A DNA stretch of 64,000 nt from Perca fluviatilis (lineage: Eukaryota > Chordata > Actinopteri > Perciformes > Percidae). Positions 24,401-37,285 of this stretch are shown here, one piece after another. How positions within the stretch are numbered: position 1 is the stretch's first letter; every line of letters begins with the position of its first letter. Position numbers and translations under genes: made by a program. The notes under the pieces were generated by a model. That model ran no database searches and was not told the origin of the DNA. It saw only the letters and a list, made by a program, of their open reading frames with translations. The stretch lies in NCBI RefSeq assembly GCF_010015445.1, contig NC_053118.1, forward strand, positions 18,671,437 through 18,735,436, written 5' to 3'.

Positions 24401-24546
24401 TACACCTTAAATGTCCCCACATCCCCAGAAGAAATGACACCCTTACTGTAATAACATTTCTAGTGTCGTGTATGGTTGCTTTATTTTGTTTTTGTCCTGT
24501 AAAAGACTTCTTTAATGATTAGTTTACGATTGATATTAAAAATTAA
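21447..24546. other. Insertion block in unit 3 between two homologous islands
   Basis: Units 1 and 2 run directly from ggacataacagct into aagtgagcaaag, whereas unit 3 has about 3.1 kb between these points. Most of it is the foldback element at 22356-24383. The flanks (21447-22355 and 24384-24546) hold no recognised gene. Confidence 0.6.
22356..24383. mobile_element. 2-kb foldback element with TTAA target duplication
   Basis: The termini AGGGGTGATAGAATG and CATTCTATCACCCAT are near-perfect inverses, flanked by TTAA at 22352-22355 and 24384-24387. The arms around 22820-23000 and 23700-23900 are also inverted copies of each other and are GC-rich. A direct duplication of about 150 bp sits at about 23150-23270 and 23330-23450 (shared gtaagggtttcgttagctgc). 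No transposase frame exists; piggyBac- or Kolobok-type mobilisation is inferred from TTAA. Confidence 0.78.
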
Positions 24547-25283
24547 AAGTGAGCAAAGAAGAATGTGAATGTGATGCCAGTTCTTCTCAGTGAGGATGGT
24601 GTGTGACAGCTGACAGCGGGGCATGGCCAGTATTTGGCTGCAGAGTTTTGAAACCATGGTGGAGAAGGCAGGATGTCCTCTGTACCCCGGGAGCAGAGAG
24701 AAGAGTGGAGGAGACGGGGTCAAAAGCCTAACCTGTACTGCCATCTCCTGGCTCAGCAAGCAACGAGCCAGCACAGTCCAGATGACTGTGAAGGGTTAGA
24801 GCCACACAGTTCATCTGTTCTGTTCATGTCTGGATATGCAGTTCTATCATACATTGAGTTATGTATATTACATTTATGAATACATTTAATTGAGCCTAAA
24901 ATGTTTCTACATCGCCAGGATCAAGCTCTCGGTCATTGCATTTGCAGTGTCAACTCCTGTTTGTAATCATCCTAGCTGCAGTGTTTGGAACAGTCTTCTA
25001 TAGGAGGAGGTAAACAGGATCCAGGATCCATAATCCATGCAGTGTAATTACACACATGGCAATAAGTCAAAAGGTGTAGGTTTAACCAGGTGAACAAGCC
25101 CAGTTGAGTAAAATAAATGAACTGTTATGGTTTTGGTAATTTGTTCTGTGTTTTGTCTTATTGTGCTGGTCTTTTTTTCGGTTTTGTATTTTGCTCTGTT
25201 TCCTGTTTTATTTTGACAGTCTGGTTTTCTTATGTTTTTCTCCTGTTTCCCAGCCCTTGTGTCACCTGCCTCTTGTTACCTCG

Positions 25284-26522
25284 TTAAAGCCATTGACATA
25301 TATAAAATGGACCAATAGATCCCGTTGCTCTGGACGGAGACCAGTGAAGGCTATTAGAAGCACTTTTGCGGTGATACCTTGCTTTACTGCGCAGCCTCCA
25401 ACTGACGGAAACAACGTAAATGTGACGTGAGCAACGTGTCTGAAAGTTGTAAGTCTTCTGGTTGCTGTGCCAAGAGAAATCTCAATCATTCCCAATCTTA
25501 CAGAGACGGAGAGCGGTATATGTTAGGAGATAACATGGGCACAGGCTAATTATTGCTAACTAACATGCTAGTTAACATTAGCAATTAAACCTAAACAGCT
25601 AATGTAAGTCGAAACTGCCTGCAAGCTTCTCCTGTACTATACGGTAATTCCTCTACTGTGCGACAGTAAGTCACTTGGTTATGACACAATCATTAGCCTA
25701 TTTTTACAAAAACGTCTGCTACGGAGCCATAACGTGAGGTACAAGGTAATGGAGCCTTTTATACATTGTCGTGTTTCTTTAGAACTAAACAATGGACAAA
25801 TAGAGTCTTTAAACGCTTCAGATGTAAAGTTATTCGCAGTCAAGTGACGTAAAAAAAAAATGGTGGTCAGTGGAAGGCTTACAGGAGGTGATACCTTTGT
25901 AGCAACAAAATGGGGCCATCGGTTCAAGTTCTGACGGAAGCGAAGCTTACCTTTTGGTTAAAGCCCGTTACATACTAGACACATCCAAGGTGGCGCGCGA
26001 CATCGTGACGTCAAAATGATGTAATATCCAGCCGCCGCGTCCGATTTATGGCGCGCGAGCCGAGGTCGCGCCATAGACAGTATATAACACAGCTATATAG
26101 CACAGCTCTTTTTTTTTCAGCGGCGCGCGACAAAGTGGAAACAGGAGGCCTGAATGAGTTCGCTGACAACCGGATGCGACTCTCAGAGTGACTGCAGGTC
26201 TCTCTGGTAAACTTACTGGGTTAAGATGAGTTCTTTTATGGTGAATGAAAGGCTTGATCCGATGAAGTAGATCATTGAATCAAATCGAAGCATTGACGGC
26301 AATGCTGCTGCCAGTTGTGCCGTTGTTTACCTTTTTCTTCTTCTTCTAGCCAGTAGAAAGAGCAACATCAGTAGCCTTTGCTCATTAGCGCCACCGGTGT
26401 TCAGGAGAAGACTGCAACTAGTGTTGCGACCACCAGCGCAGGTATAAATAGTCACGGCGATTTCATGACGTCATATATGCACGCGCCAGCTCGATTGCGT
26501 TTACTGTAAAACACGCTTTACC
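25284..26522. repeat. Nested interspersed repeats interrupting unit 3
   Basis: Unit 2 is continuous here (cctcgttaccctctg), while unit 3 holds 1.2 kb. Two blocks can be separated: 25284-25958 (begins aagccattgacatatataaa) and 25959-26522 (begins taaagcccgttacatac, ends aaaacacgcttta, with short inverted termini). The second block is rich in gcgcgcg and contains two TGACGTCA sites. No gene was recognised. Confidence 0.5.
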
Positions 26523-26794
26523 TCTGTATTTAGTCTTTTTGTTTCCCCTTGTCCTGTGTCAGATTATTCGTTTGGCTATGTCAGTGGATTGCTTACTGCT
26601 GTTCTGTGTTTGCCTGTTCCTGTTTTTGGGTTCCTACCTGCTCCGGGTTTTTGTATTTTGCCTGTTCCAGTTTTTGGATTTTGCCATTAAACCTTTGAAC
26701 GCTATGGAGGAAATATTTATTCATAATTCAAATTGAAAGTCCAAATAGAAAACAAAGCGAGATCAAATTAAAAATATTATTATTTTTTTTTAAT

Positions 26795-27015
26795 TTTCCA
26801 TTTGGCTTTGGCTTTTGAATTTAATATTTGGCTTTTGAATTTCAAGTTAACATTGGCTTTTAATTTTCATTTAATATTTGGCTTTTGAATTTCAATTTAA
26901 CATTGGCTTTTAATTTTCATTTAATATTTGGCTTTTGAATTTCAATTTAACATTGGATTTTCATTTGGATTTAATATTTGGCTTTTGAATTTCCATTTAA
27001 CATTGCCTTCTCATT
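26795..27015. repeat. Tandem repeat of a unit built on atttggcttttgaattt
   Basis: About four degenerate copies of a roughly 59-bp unit alternate tttaatatttggcttttgaa and taacattggcttttaa motifs. It is non-coding. Confidence 0.8.
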
Positions 27016-27579
27016 TGGACTTGACACATGTCAATGTAAATGAGGAGGCGTGGCCCAAAGGCTGGTGGGAGGGTCTGAAACGAAAGGGGTGCAGAGGCAC
27101 CTTATGAACAGCAGGGGGAGCTGACTGCTGAGGAGCACACTGTTAAGCATCTGTCTGCAGCTTCACCACCTTGGCCAGGCGTGGCCTCTTATTTCACATG
27201 ATAGAAAATGATGATGTAGGCTAAACACAAATGACATTCCATGCAACAACAGTGAAGTTTTCATGTAGTTACTATATTTGGGCAAGACACACATTTGGGT
27301 GGGCTGAGCCCACCCCTGCCCACTGCTGCCGCCTGCCCTGGTGTGGTGGTATTTTGTGTGTGGCGTGGGTGAATGCAGAAATGAGATATCTTTTGAATGA
27401 GCCAATACATAGATTTTTAGGAAAATCCTGCATAGTATGCCTTTATCAGTTACATTTTGTCTGTCCTTGTCAGGGAGATTTAGTGTGCTGGCTTCTCCTC
27501 ATAACCAAGTTGGCATTGTTCATTGATCTCAACTCAAAGTAGTTTATTTTAAGGGATCTGTACAGCTTTTTAGGAGCTT

Positions 27580-28210
27580 AGGTTAACTGGAATGATTACA
27601 TTTCTAACAGTTTGGAGTGTCACACAAACCCTGCAAGAACTTCAGCATGACTCAAAATTATATTCGAGAATGCTAAATACAAAGAACTTCACATACGGCT
27701 TAAAGTGGTTTGAATTTAATTTGATACATGTTACATGTATTCTATTCTGTTCATAGATTGTAAACATAATGGATGTAGCATCAGTGACGTCACCCATTGG
27801 TTTGTTGACTGCCATTTTGAACCAGGGAGTTTGCATCTTGTATAGAGACCATAGACTGTATTATATTAATGGACAGAGCATGCGTGACGTCACCCATTGG
27901 TTTGTGGAGATCTGCTATGAGTCGTCTAGTTTGCCGTTACGGGCGCAGACATCCTGGTTGCGGATGCCCTTACACTCTACGTTACGTTACACACTTTCAC
28001 TGGCAATCACATCATAGCCACGCCCTAAAACACCCCCTGCTTTATCGTCGATTTTAAAATCGGCGATAAACCATAATTCAAAAAATAAAACATCATTCTG
28101 TATTGCAGAAGACTTAACTAGCAATTGAGACCATAAACTAATTATGAAAATGTTTACTGATGTAATAAATCAAGTGAGAAGTGGATCACTTTCTCATAGA
28201 CTTCTACAGA
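27580..28210. repeat. Foldback repeat with two TGACGTCA sites (unit 3, left part)
   Basis: This is homologous to 1090-1690 and 10118-10700. The TGACGTCA sites are at 27785 and 27885. The right part of the repeat continues at 40483, after the 28211-40482 insertion. Confidence 0.6.
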
Positions 28211-28607
28211 AACCAACCTCCTTTTGCAACCGCACGTGTCGCCCCTGCTAGAATTCAGATAGAATGCAGGTTTAAGGCACTTCCGCATTTGCAGCACTTC
28301 GCCGAACCGGATGCTTTGTCCATTAATATTATACAGTCTACAATAGAGACAGAGCGCATTTAAGTCCCGCCCCCACTGGAGGGGAAAACAACTCTACGCT
28401 CTCCAATGACTTGTATAACGAAAAGGTTCCTCTTAGTCAATTTTGTCTGCTAGCAAACAGAAAACAATTGCCTAAAGGCTGTTGTGTGGTTATGTGAACT
28501 ACCAAGAATGTAAAGAACCCATAACTTAAGTTTTTATAAGCTGCCGACCCGAAAAACTGAGCTTCCAATATTTATATGTACTTTTGTGCATCGATGAAAC
28601 AATACTA
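28211..28607. other. Sequence between unit 3 and the 11.8-kb transposon
   Basis: It lies between the break in unit 3 homology and the transposon terminus at 28608, so the transposon landed in another, smaller insertion. It contains ttaatattatacagtctaca, a motif common in fish repeats. No gene was seen. Confidence 0.4.
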
Positions 28608-29759
28608 CACTCTTAGAAGAGATGTGTTAAAAAATGACACACAAAAATGTGTTGTTACACATTTAACACATTGTGTGTGGATTTCTACATAAGAGTGTAA
28701 AACATGTGTAAATAATGTGTAAAAAGGCTTAACACAGTTGATGTGTTGGACAGTGAATCTGAATTCTGCCCAGCAACAGCGTCATCCTTTTTTCGCGGTC
28801 TTCCATATTCGCGCCACAGTGAGTCGCTAAAGAAAACTGCCACAGTCCCGTCCAAGGATAAGGGTTAGGATGGAGACTCCAAACTCCACGGTAAGCACTT
28901 TTTTATCTTAACGTAATGCAAATATCTCGACGTTTTCGAAGCGTCTGGAAGTTGGTGATCATCTGACAAATACGATATTTTTTGAGTTAGCTGGCAATGT
29001 CAGGGTTTAAAGTATTTAGATCTAGCCAGCTAACATTAGCTAGTTAACATCACATTAGTTAGCTAGCCGCAACTATCTTACATTAATTTTAAATTAATGT
29101 ATCAAAATATCCGTGCTGTAACTTTAATAATCTGTAGCCACAGTATTTAACGTCTTAGGTCGGTTTCTGGAAGTTAACTGACGGTTACCGAACGTTAACG
29201 TTATTACCCGTTATTCCTGAACGTTCCGGAGCCTTCATACTTGGCTCTCATATGGTTTTATTTTTGCCTTAAATGGTACAGAAATCTCAACTGGGAATAT
29301 AGCTAGCTAAAGCTGGAGACTTGTCATCGAACCAAAATGTAAAGGTAAATTTGCCATGTAGCTATATAATCTGCCAACTAACGTTAAATCATAAAAGATA
29401 AACGTCGATGCTTAACGTTAGTCTTATTCAGGGGCCGTCTAATGACTGGCGATACCAAACTTCCATTGGGATTTTGAAGTTTATTTTTACCCGACTAATT
29501 ACCAAAAATGACACCATGTGTAACTAATTTTGAGACATTTTAGTAAGACAGTGCTTTGCTTCTGTTAAGTCGGCATGAAATCTGGTAAACGGGGATCGGA
29601 GTACCAACGGTCGAAAAACGTCAATAATTAGACGGTGACAGATTTGCAGCCTCCGAGCTCAAGACCGCTCCTCGCTTTTCTGCTCCTCTTAATGTTGTGA
29701 AATCGTGTTAGAAATTTTAAGTAAAGCATTAAAGCTGTTTATTTATGAAAATTAAAGGG

Positions 29760-30056
29760 GGGGGGTTACTGCCCCACACACACACAAGTAACGTTAGTCC
29801 ATATTTAACGTGTGTGTGTGTGTGTGTGTGTGCGTGCGCGCGTGCATCTGTCTCTGTGAAAAAAAAAATCTGTCTCTTTGTGTACGTGTGCACCTGTGTC
29901 TGTCTGTCTGTGTGCGCGCGCGTGCGTCTGTGTGTGTGTGTGTGTGCATCCGTGTCTTTGTTTGTGTGTCTTTTGTGTGTGTGTGTGTGTGTGTGTGTGC
30001 ATCCGTGTCTTTGTTTGTGTGTCTTTGTGTGTGTGTGTGTGTGTGAGAGAGAGTGA
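29760..30056. repeat. GT-rich compound microsatellite in the first long intron of the cargo gene
   Basis: Runs of tgtg are interrupted by repeated blocks such as gcatccgtgtctttgtttg. Cysteine/valine-rich open frames here are low-complexity artefacts. Confidence 0.92.
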
Positions 30057-31858
30057 ATGAGGGTCTGACTAGTCCAATTTCACAGCTTTTTTCACCTGTC
30101 CATATTGGACCAGGTCCACTATACCTAGACTTGTCAAATCGGCACTATCGTGGTTTTGATTCTGGACCTGGTCCAATATGGGCAATGTGATAAAAGCAGT
30201 GAAATCTCAGTTTTTTCATTTTCATAAATACAATAAAGCTTTCACAAATGTGAAATGGGTTTCAGCTTTAATGGTTTACCTAAAATGTCTAACATGATAT
30301 CACAACAGTATCCTAAGAGGTGCAGTGCAGAAAACCGTGGAGTGGACGCTCAGGTATGTAAGTTCCATTTCCCTTAAATGGCGAATCAGAGGCTGCAAAT
30401 CTGGGTGTTAACTTCAGCGTTGTGTTGGATGGGAATATTTAATCACATTTGACTTTGCAATTAGTACAATTATCAATATCACAATGAATTAGATTTTTAC
30501 TTTAATTTTTGTTCATGTTTGCAGGAAGGGAGACATGGGCCGCAGGAATCTGTGAAAGTTCTTGCAACTACTTTTAAGAATGGAAATGAATTGAAAAGAA
30601 AAATTTACAGTGTCCAAAGCACAACAGAACTTCTGGAAAAAACAAGTGAATTGGGATTCGTCCTTGACCGGATTTTAAAATTTAACACAGATTTCCAAGA
30701 GTTTACTGATGTTGACAGTAGTGTGCAGATAAGTAACCTTGACAGATTCCAAGTGCACTTTTCAGAAGCATCCCATCTTCAAACTGTCCCAAGAGAAGTC
30801 TGTCAAACGCAGGTAAATGTTTACCATAATTTATTTTGGATCATGTGTATAGCTAGTCAAATTGTGTTTCAGAAAAGTCAGACAGACTACAGAGAAGACA
30901 GAGAGTCTTAACTTTCTGCTCTGCTCTTAATTATCTGTTCAGCCTACACAGGAGCCAGATCAGCAGGCTGGTCTGAGGCCTCTGCTTGAAATGAAAGTTC
31001 CAGAAATATTTGATGAACTCCAAACTAAGGCCATTGTTACAGAGAAGACCCGAATGAAACTCATTAAAGTTTGCATCTCTGACTTAGTGGAGAAGCATGG
31101 ATTGTAAGTACAGTATATGAACATGAACTATATATTATTTTTGTATCTTATAAGAATGGTTATACGAATAAGCCCACTTGTCATGATTGGACTATTTTAA
31201 AAATGTATAGCATATGTGCATTGAATGTAATTGTGAATGTCGTAAGTGTATAAATTACAATGGGGGGATAAAGTATACAGACATTCTCATTTGCTTGATA
31301 CAGGGCACATTTTTTGTTAACAGTTGCTTTTTCATCACACATTTGACAGTAAGGACTTATCATGTCATTTTTAAAAGAAGAGAAAAAAGGTCTCATGAGT
31401 TGTTGTCTGTTTGTGTGTTTGTTCCACTAGTTATCCGTCCACTATTGAAAAGGTGGTTCTTGCAAAGAACATCATCACCATCTTCCCATCGCTTAAAGTC
31501 CAAATTGATGGCAGAGGAGAAGGCTTTGTGAGTATAAAGTTGCTTAGTTGAAAAGTGGGTAGAGCTAGCTATGGGTGTGCAATGCTTAAATATTGAAACA
31601 GGGAAATAATCAGAATGTTTTTTTTAATTAAAACTTGTGATTTTATCCAACTACATTTTAAGGTAAGGCAGAAATCTACTTAGTCCTGAATGTAAAACCC
31701 AGAGATACTTTGTGGCTTACTATATTTTAAAACGATAGTGTGGGAGATACTTTTTTTGGCTACTTCTAACAGTGTAATTTCCTCTCTTAGGCTGGTATAA
31801 AACACATTGGATGACCAGTTCTACTTCCATTCAATGATATTCTGTAACTGTAATAATT

Positions 31859-32850
31859 ATTTAAAGGAGCAATATGTACCGTATTTTCCAGACTATAAGT
31901 CGCTCCGGAGTATAAGTCGCATCAGTCAAAAAATGCATCATGAAGAGGAAAAAAACATATATAAGTCGCACTGGACTATAAGTCGCATATATTTAGAAAT
32001 TAATTTCACAAAATCCAAGACCAAAAACAGCCTTTTTCATCTGTCAACTACACAATAGCACACAGAATAACAGGCTGAATACGGTAGGTGTCCGGCATGT
32101 TAACGTAACACATTAACAGTTATTCAACTACACAATAACACACAGAACAACTACCAGGGCGTGGAGACGTAACTGCACCGTGACAAGCACATTGAATCGC
32201 GATTAGCCGATTAGCTTTCTTTGATTTCTTCATTGCAGTAAGAGTCACCTTTTCTCCAGTCTCCCTCACACGTTTCTCTCTCACTCCAAACTTTCTTTCT
32301 GCTGCTCAATTACCGTTTTAGGCTGCACAGAGATATCGGCAGCTCACAGGGCTCTGTGGCCGGCGTAAAGTCACTGTTTCTGGGTTAGTGGACAACCAAA
32401 ACGCCGCTGCCCTGAGTGAGCTCTGCGGGGCTCGGCGGGCCGCTGCCCGTCCACTAACCCAAAAACAGTGACTTGACGCCGACCGCAGAGCCCTGTGAGC
32501 TGCCGATATCTCTGTGCCCGAGGAGCAGTGCTTCGGCTGTAGTCTACTTCCACCAAATATAGTCCCAGTCAATATCTGCCTACGAAATCATCTAGTCTTA
32601 ATCTGCATTGCTATTTTTATTTGAACATGCAGGCCACAAGAAGTAATGAGGTTTTGTTTATGTTGTTGTTGGGATCACTTTTACCTGCGACATGCTACAC
32701 GGTCACAATAGATTCCATTCATTACGCTAAGCTAAGCTAGCAGCGGTGCCGCTGGACTAAGACAATGCATGCACCGAGACAAAAATGCATTTAAATATAG
32801 AAGAGACGGTGAATAACCCTATTTCATCAAACGGTGGCGTATTCCTTTAA
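31859..32850. mobile_element. Composite MITE block inside the cargo gene intron
   Basis: The outer ends read ttatttaaaggagcaat and gcgtattcctttaaatc, inverted TTTAAAGGA-type termini. Inside is a truncated pogo-like element (about 31879-32325, starting ccgtattttccagactataa after TA) and a GC-rich palindrome at about 32330-32530. The block sits in the intron between cargo exons ending at 31527 and starting at 33013. Confidence 0.55.
32330..32530. repeat. GC-rich perfect-stem palindrome
   Basis: The left arm includes gatatcggcagctcacaggg and gtccactaaccc returns inverted around a centre near 32425. The open frame on the minus strand is simply a stem reading. Parts resemble the arms of the foldback element at 22820-23000. 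Confidence 0.7.
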
Positions 32851-33984
32851 ATCATAAAATGACCACAATATGTCATCAGATATTAAGGAAACATGCTAAG
32901 TTGAAATACTTTCTTTTCTGACAACAATGCTAAAGCCAGTATTTTCTGTTTTGAAATTTCCATTCCGGTCCGAAAATTATTTGAAATGTCTTTTTCCCCT
33001 CTTAAATCTCAGGAGCATTTCTTCGATCCAGCATCACACTCTGGGTTTTTGGAGATGAGACTTCGCAATATCCGCCGGAAGCTAGAAGAAGGCCAGCGGC
33101 GTTACAGTAGACACAAGAGGTGCCGAGATGTTGAAGAGATGTCAAGTTCTGTGCAGGATGAAGGGGACGGCAGCGAAGTCAGAGAGTTCATCAACCTGAT
33201 GAAAAGGCTGAGGCCTTCTGCAGAAAACATGTCCTCAATCAAATCAGCGATGCAGAAAACATTCACCTGGCGCAGATCGTGGATATCCAAACATTCACCC
33301 ACCATGGAGGAAATCTTGCAAGAGTATCCACGCTTCTTGGATATACCAACACTGGTAGGTGTCTTTTTGTACCCCTTGCTTAAACCGGAATGCAGCAATT
33401 AAACTTATGTGTACATGTAGATTAAAGCAATTATAAACAAGTAATTATAAATTGAAGAGGCTTATATATTATGTGTCTCTGTCCACTGCAACCACCCAGC
33501 TTGATACAGAGTTTGGTAAAATGCATCAAGGAAAGGGGGACCTGTTCCTAAGGCGGTGGGAGGCCAGCATCATGCCGAAGCTGAAAGCTGTTGCCGCCAG
33601 GGAGAAGGGTGATGTTGCATCTCTTGTTGAAGGGATGGAAGACCAAACTGATGGTATTTTTGTTACATTTAATTTCTTCCATTTTTCCACAAAATTATTT
33701 AATATGCTTAAGTTTACCTCTCTTCTCTTTTGCAGATGAGAAGTGCTACATTATGTTGGTCGTCCTTACTCATCTCCTTCCACCAGTTGCAGCAAGCCGC
33801 TGTAGCATCAAGTCTGCGATTACACAACTCATTGATTTTGTGCCGGTATGTTTGATGGGAATCTTGAGTTAATGTTGATAATCCTCGACAGGGTTTCTGC
33901 ACGTCCTTAAATTGTCTTAAATTCAATTGTATGAATATTAGGCCTTAAAAGTCATTATAGTCCACATTTCTGATTTAAATTTGT

Positions 33985-34550
33985 ATAAAGGAACACACCG
34001 ACTTATTGGGACTTTATCTTATTCACTATAACCCACAAGAGTGAGGCTGGTGTATGGATACTATGTATAGTCTAACTCTGGGGTTACAGTGAATAAGATA
34101 AAGTCCCAATAAGAGATGAGAAGGGTCTGTATGGACTAGTCTAACTCTGGGGGTTACAGTGAATAAGATAAAGTCCCAATAAGAGATGAGAAGGGTCTGT
34201 ATGGACTAGTCTAACTCTGGGGGGTACAGTGAATAAGATAAAGTCCCACTAAGAGATGAGAAGGGTCTGTATGGACTAGTCTAACTCTGGGGGTTACAGT
34301 GAATAAGATAAAGTCCCAATAAGAGATGAGAAGGGTCTGTATGGACTAGTCTAACTCTGGGGGTACAGTGAATAAGATAAAGTCCCAATAAGAGATGAGA
34401 AGGGTATGTATGGACTAGTCTAACTCTGGGGGTACAGTGAATAAGATAAAGTCCCAATAAGAGATGAGAAGGGTATGTATGGACTAGTCTAACTCTGGGG
34501 GGTACAGTGAATAAGATAAAGTCCCAATAAGTTGCCGTGTTCCTTTAAGG
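33985..34550. mobile_element. MITE whose interior is a 70-bp minisatellite
   Basis: The inverted ends are aaaggaacacaccgacttat (start) and ataagttgccgtgttccttt (end), each continuing with the tgggactttatcttattcac arm. Between them, about seven copies of a 69-70-bp unit (gtctaactctggggg..gtatggact) run from 34070 to 34535; each copy contains the arm sequence gaataagataaagtcccaat. The element lies in a cargo gene intron. A second, unexpanded member is at about 54940-55283. Confidence 0.78.
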
Positions 34551-35368
34551 AGAGTTATATGCACATTATGTAGGTGCAAGGCTATCAGAAAGCATTTTAA
34601 GTTTATTGACAACGTCATAAAACATATGTGGCTTGGAGTTAAGTGTGTAGGGGTAATCTTTTGTTTAATGTAAAATCTTTAAACCTACCACTGAACCTAA
34701 TACAGACTTTATACTTGCACTTACCTGTTAGCAAAATTTAGATTAGCCTACCTCACTCTAATAACCATATTCCTACATAAAATCTACTGCTGCACAGGAC
34801 CACATACTTGCTTACTTTATACTTACCTGCTATGCTTAAATAAGAAAAAATTGATTATTCAAATTTGGTTATTGAATATCTTGAGTTCTTAAAAGCATTA
34901 AATTGAATCAAAACATAGTTGTGAATATTATATTCCATTTCCGCCAATAGATCATCTATATCTAAACATTGTTCCTTTTAAAGAAGAAATTATTTACATT
35001 AATATTGCCAAGACAGATGGAAAAAAGCAGAGAGTCAGACAATGCTGTGTCAGCATGCACACTAATAAAATATTAACATGTACAAAACTAATTATAAGGA
35101 GCTAGTTTGCGACATGTTGCTGCTGAACTTAACTTTACTTATTTCTATATTCTAATTTTAGGCAGGAAGTACCATTGCCTCCCTCTACAATGCATCCCAG
35201 GATCCAGCACAGAGCACACAGCCACAACTAGTCTGCATTGGTCATCTAAGGGGAGGGTCACAGCAGTATGTCATTGTGGGCAAGTCTGACAAGATTGCTA
35301 TCCCCTTGGATGAAGGCCTGGCATGTGCTGTGGACAAGCTCTTCAAGCTCTACTGGGTATGCAACCTG

Positions 35369-37148
35369 GGGCCTGTTTCACAAAAGCAGAATATATAAAT
35401 CCAGGATAACTGATAAAGCGAGGCTTGACCTAGTCTAATCTGTGCATCCTGGCTTGGTGCGTTTCACGAAGGCCGAGCCAAGCTGAGGAGGAGCGACTAG
35501 GTCGGGCCAGGCTGAACTAATTCAGATAGATGCGCGTCCACGGCTTTCCTCAAAAGACCGCGAGGTCGATCACAGATTTAGTGATGCCAAAATGGAGAAT
35601 ACGCATTGTACATACTTTATACTGAGTGAGCAGCAGCTTCTTGTGGAAGTATGACGACGTGAAACACATTATTTGTATAAAAAGAAAAGAAACACGGCCG
35701 CTGTAATGAAACAGCGAGAGAAAGCGAGGCAGACGATTACGGACCGACTGAATGCGTAATTGTAGCCTAAATATATTAACTGACCACGGCTCTGAATTGA
35801 AGCCGTCATAATCATACCATTCAAGGATTAGGCTACTAATCATTTGCACAAATTAACAGTTGTACTCTTTGCCTTAAAAGTGAGCAGAAGATAATGTTAC
35901 TCAGGAAATTTACCATGAAGATCAATTTTCTATAACGCTAGAATATGATGAATAAATATCTCTTTCACTCTGTTCCTCTCCCGGGCTACAATATAAATTT
36001 CCTAAGTCATATTAACTTCAACTGCTCGCTTTTAATGCAAAGTGTACAACTGTTCGTTTTTGCAAATGACAGTGACTCATTGAATGGTTTCAGTTAAGAG
36101 CAGTAGTTCATAAATGTATATTTTTAGACTATCATTCAGTCTGTCCTTCTCTACATAGAGTTTCCTTCTCTACATATTATATGCCTTACTCCCTCATATG
36201 TATGGACATAGAAAATAAAGACACTGAAGAAATTGGACTCTAAAATCTAGAAACTATAAAGATAATTAAGTGATAAATTCCATGCACACTGCAAACATGA
36301 ATGGAACAGAGTATATTCATCAGTTATTTCCCCCCAGCAATATATAAGGTCAAAAACCATTGAGGTGTCCTCTCCCTGTTGTTACATGAATGTACAGTAG
36401 CCTACATCACTAGATAGTTACTGGTCCAGTGAACTAAGACTATCATTTGGGAGGATTGTACAATTAGGATATGTTCTTAAAATTGTACAATCCTCCCAAA
36501 TTATAGTCCCAGTTTACTGGACAACATTGTATGCTAAGAATGCCAAATACAATGTACATGGAAGAGGAACAAACATGATCCTTATTGTTAAAGAATAAAA
36601 AAAAAATATTAATCAACTAAAATAATTCAAGGTGCATTGGTCAACTATAGAAATGTACAGTATTGTATGTATTGCCCTCAGTAACAGACTTCATTTAAAA
36701 CACATTTGAAATGTTATCAGCCTTTTCTAATTATCTCAACAACTGCCATAACATATTCATCAAACTTCTAACAACAATATGTGAACAGCAATCTTCATAC
36801 AGCAATATAACAGTAACAATGACTGTCACATGAATAATTATTTAAAAAAAACAATGGTCACAACTTTAAATAATATCAGTACTTAAATGAACAGCAATAT
36901 GCACCTGTTGTATTTTAATCCAGGCTGATAACAACAGGGTAAAACCACTGCTGGGTGATCAGAAAAGGCTCCAGGATTAAATAAATCCTGGCTGTTAGCC
37001 TGGTCGGGAGCAGGCTAGCTGTACAGAATAAATCTCCATGGTGATTTATGTGCCTCCGCTTTCGTGAAACCGAGTCAAGGCTAAATTCATCCAGGATAAC
37101 TGGGAAATCCCGTCTTAATCCCTTATCTTGGTTTTGTGAAACAGGCCC
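35369..37148. mobile_element. PIF/Harbinger-type element in the cargo gene's last exon
   Basis: The termini GGGCCTGTTTCACAAAA and TTTTGTGAAACAGGCCC are 17-bp perfect inverses, flanked by CTG at 35366-35368 and 37149-37151. A CWG target within ACCTGG fits the site preference reported for fish Harbinger3-type elements. Removing the element and one CTG joins the flanking reading frames exactly (AAC CTG GCC TAC). No transposase frame was found inside, so it is probably non-autonomous. Confidence 0.88.
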
Positions 37149-37285
37149 CTGGCCTACCCAGCCCCGCTCAGCTCTGTGTTCTCATTCGTCGAGTACATTT
37201 ACGACTTACCCATGTCAACAAACAGGAGAGCAAAGGTATTAGAGCTCATTTCAAAAGTGAAGTCTATTAATTAGATCCCACCAAA

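Larger units (their letters stand above)
28870..37274 (+). pseudogene. SAMD3-like cargo gene of the 11.8-kb transposon, interrupted by a Harbinger element
   Basis: Exons with consistent splice sites and phases are 28870-28890, 30309-30353, 30525-30812, 30943-31103, 31431-31527, 33013-33354, 33500-33653, 33736-33845 and 35162-35368, resuming at 37152-37274 with stop TAG. Features in order: a region with EMKVPEIFDELQTKAIV, then YPSTIEKVVLAKNII, FLEMRLRNIRRKLEEGQRRY, HSPTMEEILQEYPRFLDIP, KCYIMLVVLTHLLPPV and a C-terminal LYWVCNLAYPAPLSSVF. This layout recalls the fish proteins annotated as SAMD3-like, though no SAM domain is seen. A 1780-bp Harbinger element splits the last coding exon after the CTG codon at 35366; read through, the frame stops about 10 codons into it. 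The biochemical role is unknown. Its place next to the transposase suggests an accessory role in transposition, as an inference. Confidence 0.65.

Noticed and set aside
29745..30060. Cys/Val-rich plus-strand frames up to 103 residues
   Set aside because: Compound GT microsatellite within an intron of the cargo gene.
32318..32572. Minus-strand 84-residue frame
   Set aside because: It lies over a perfect-stem GC-rich palindrome in a MITE, so long frames are expected by composition.
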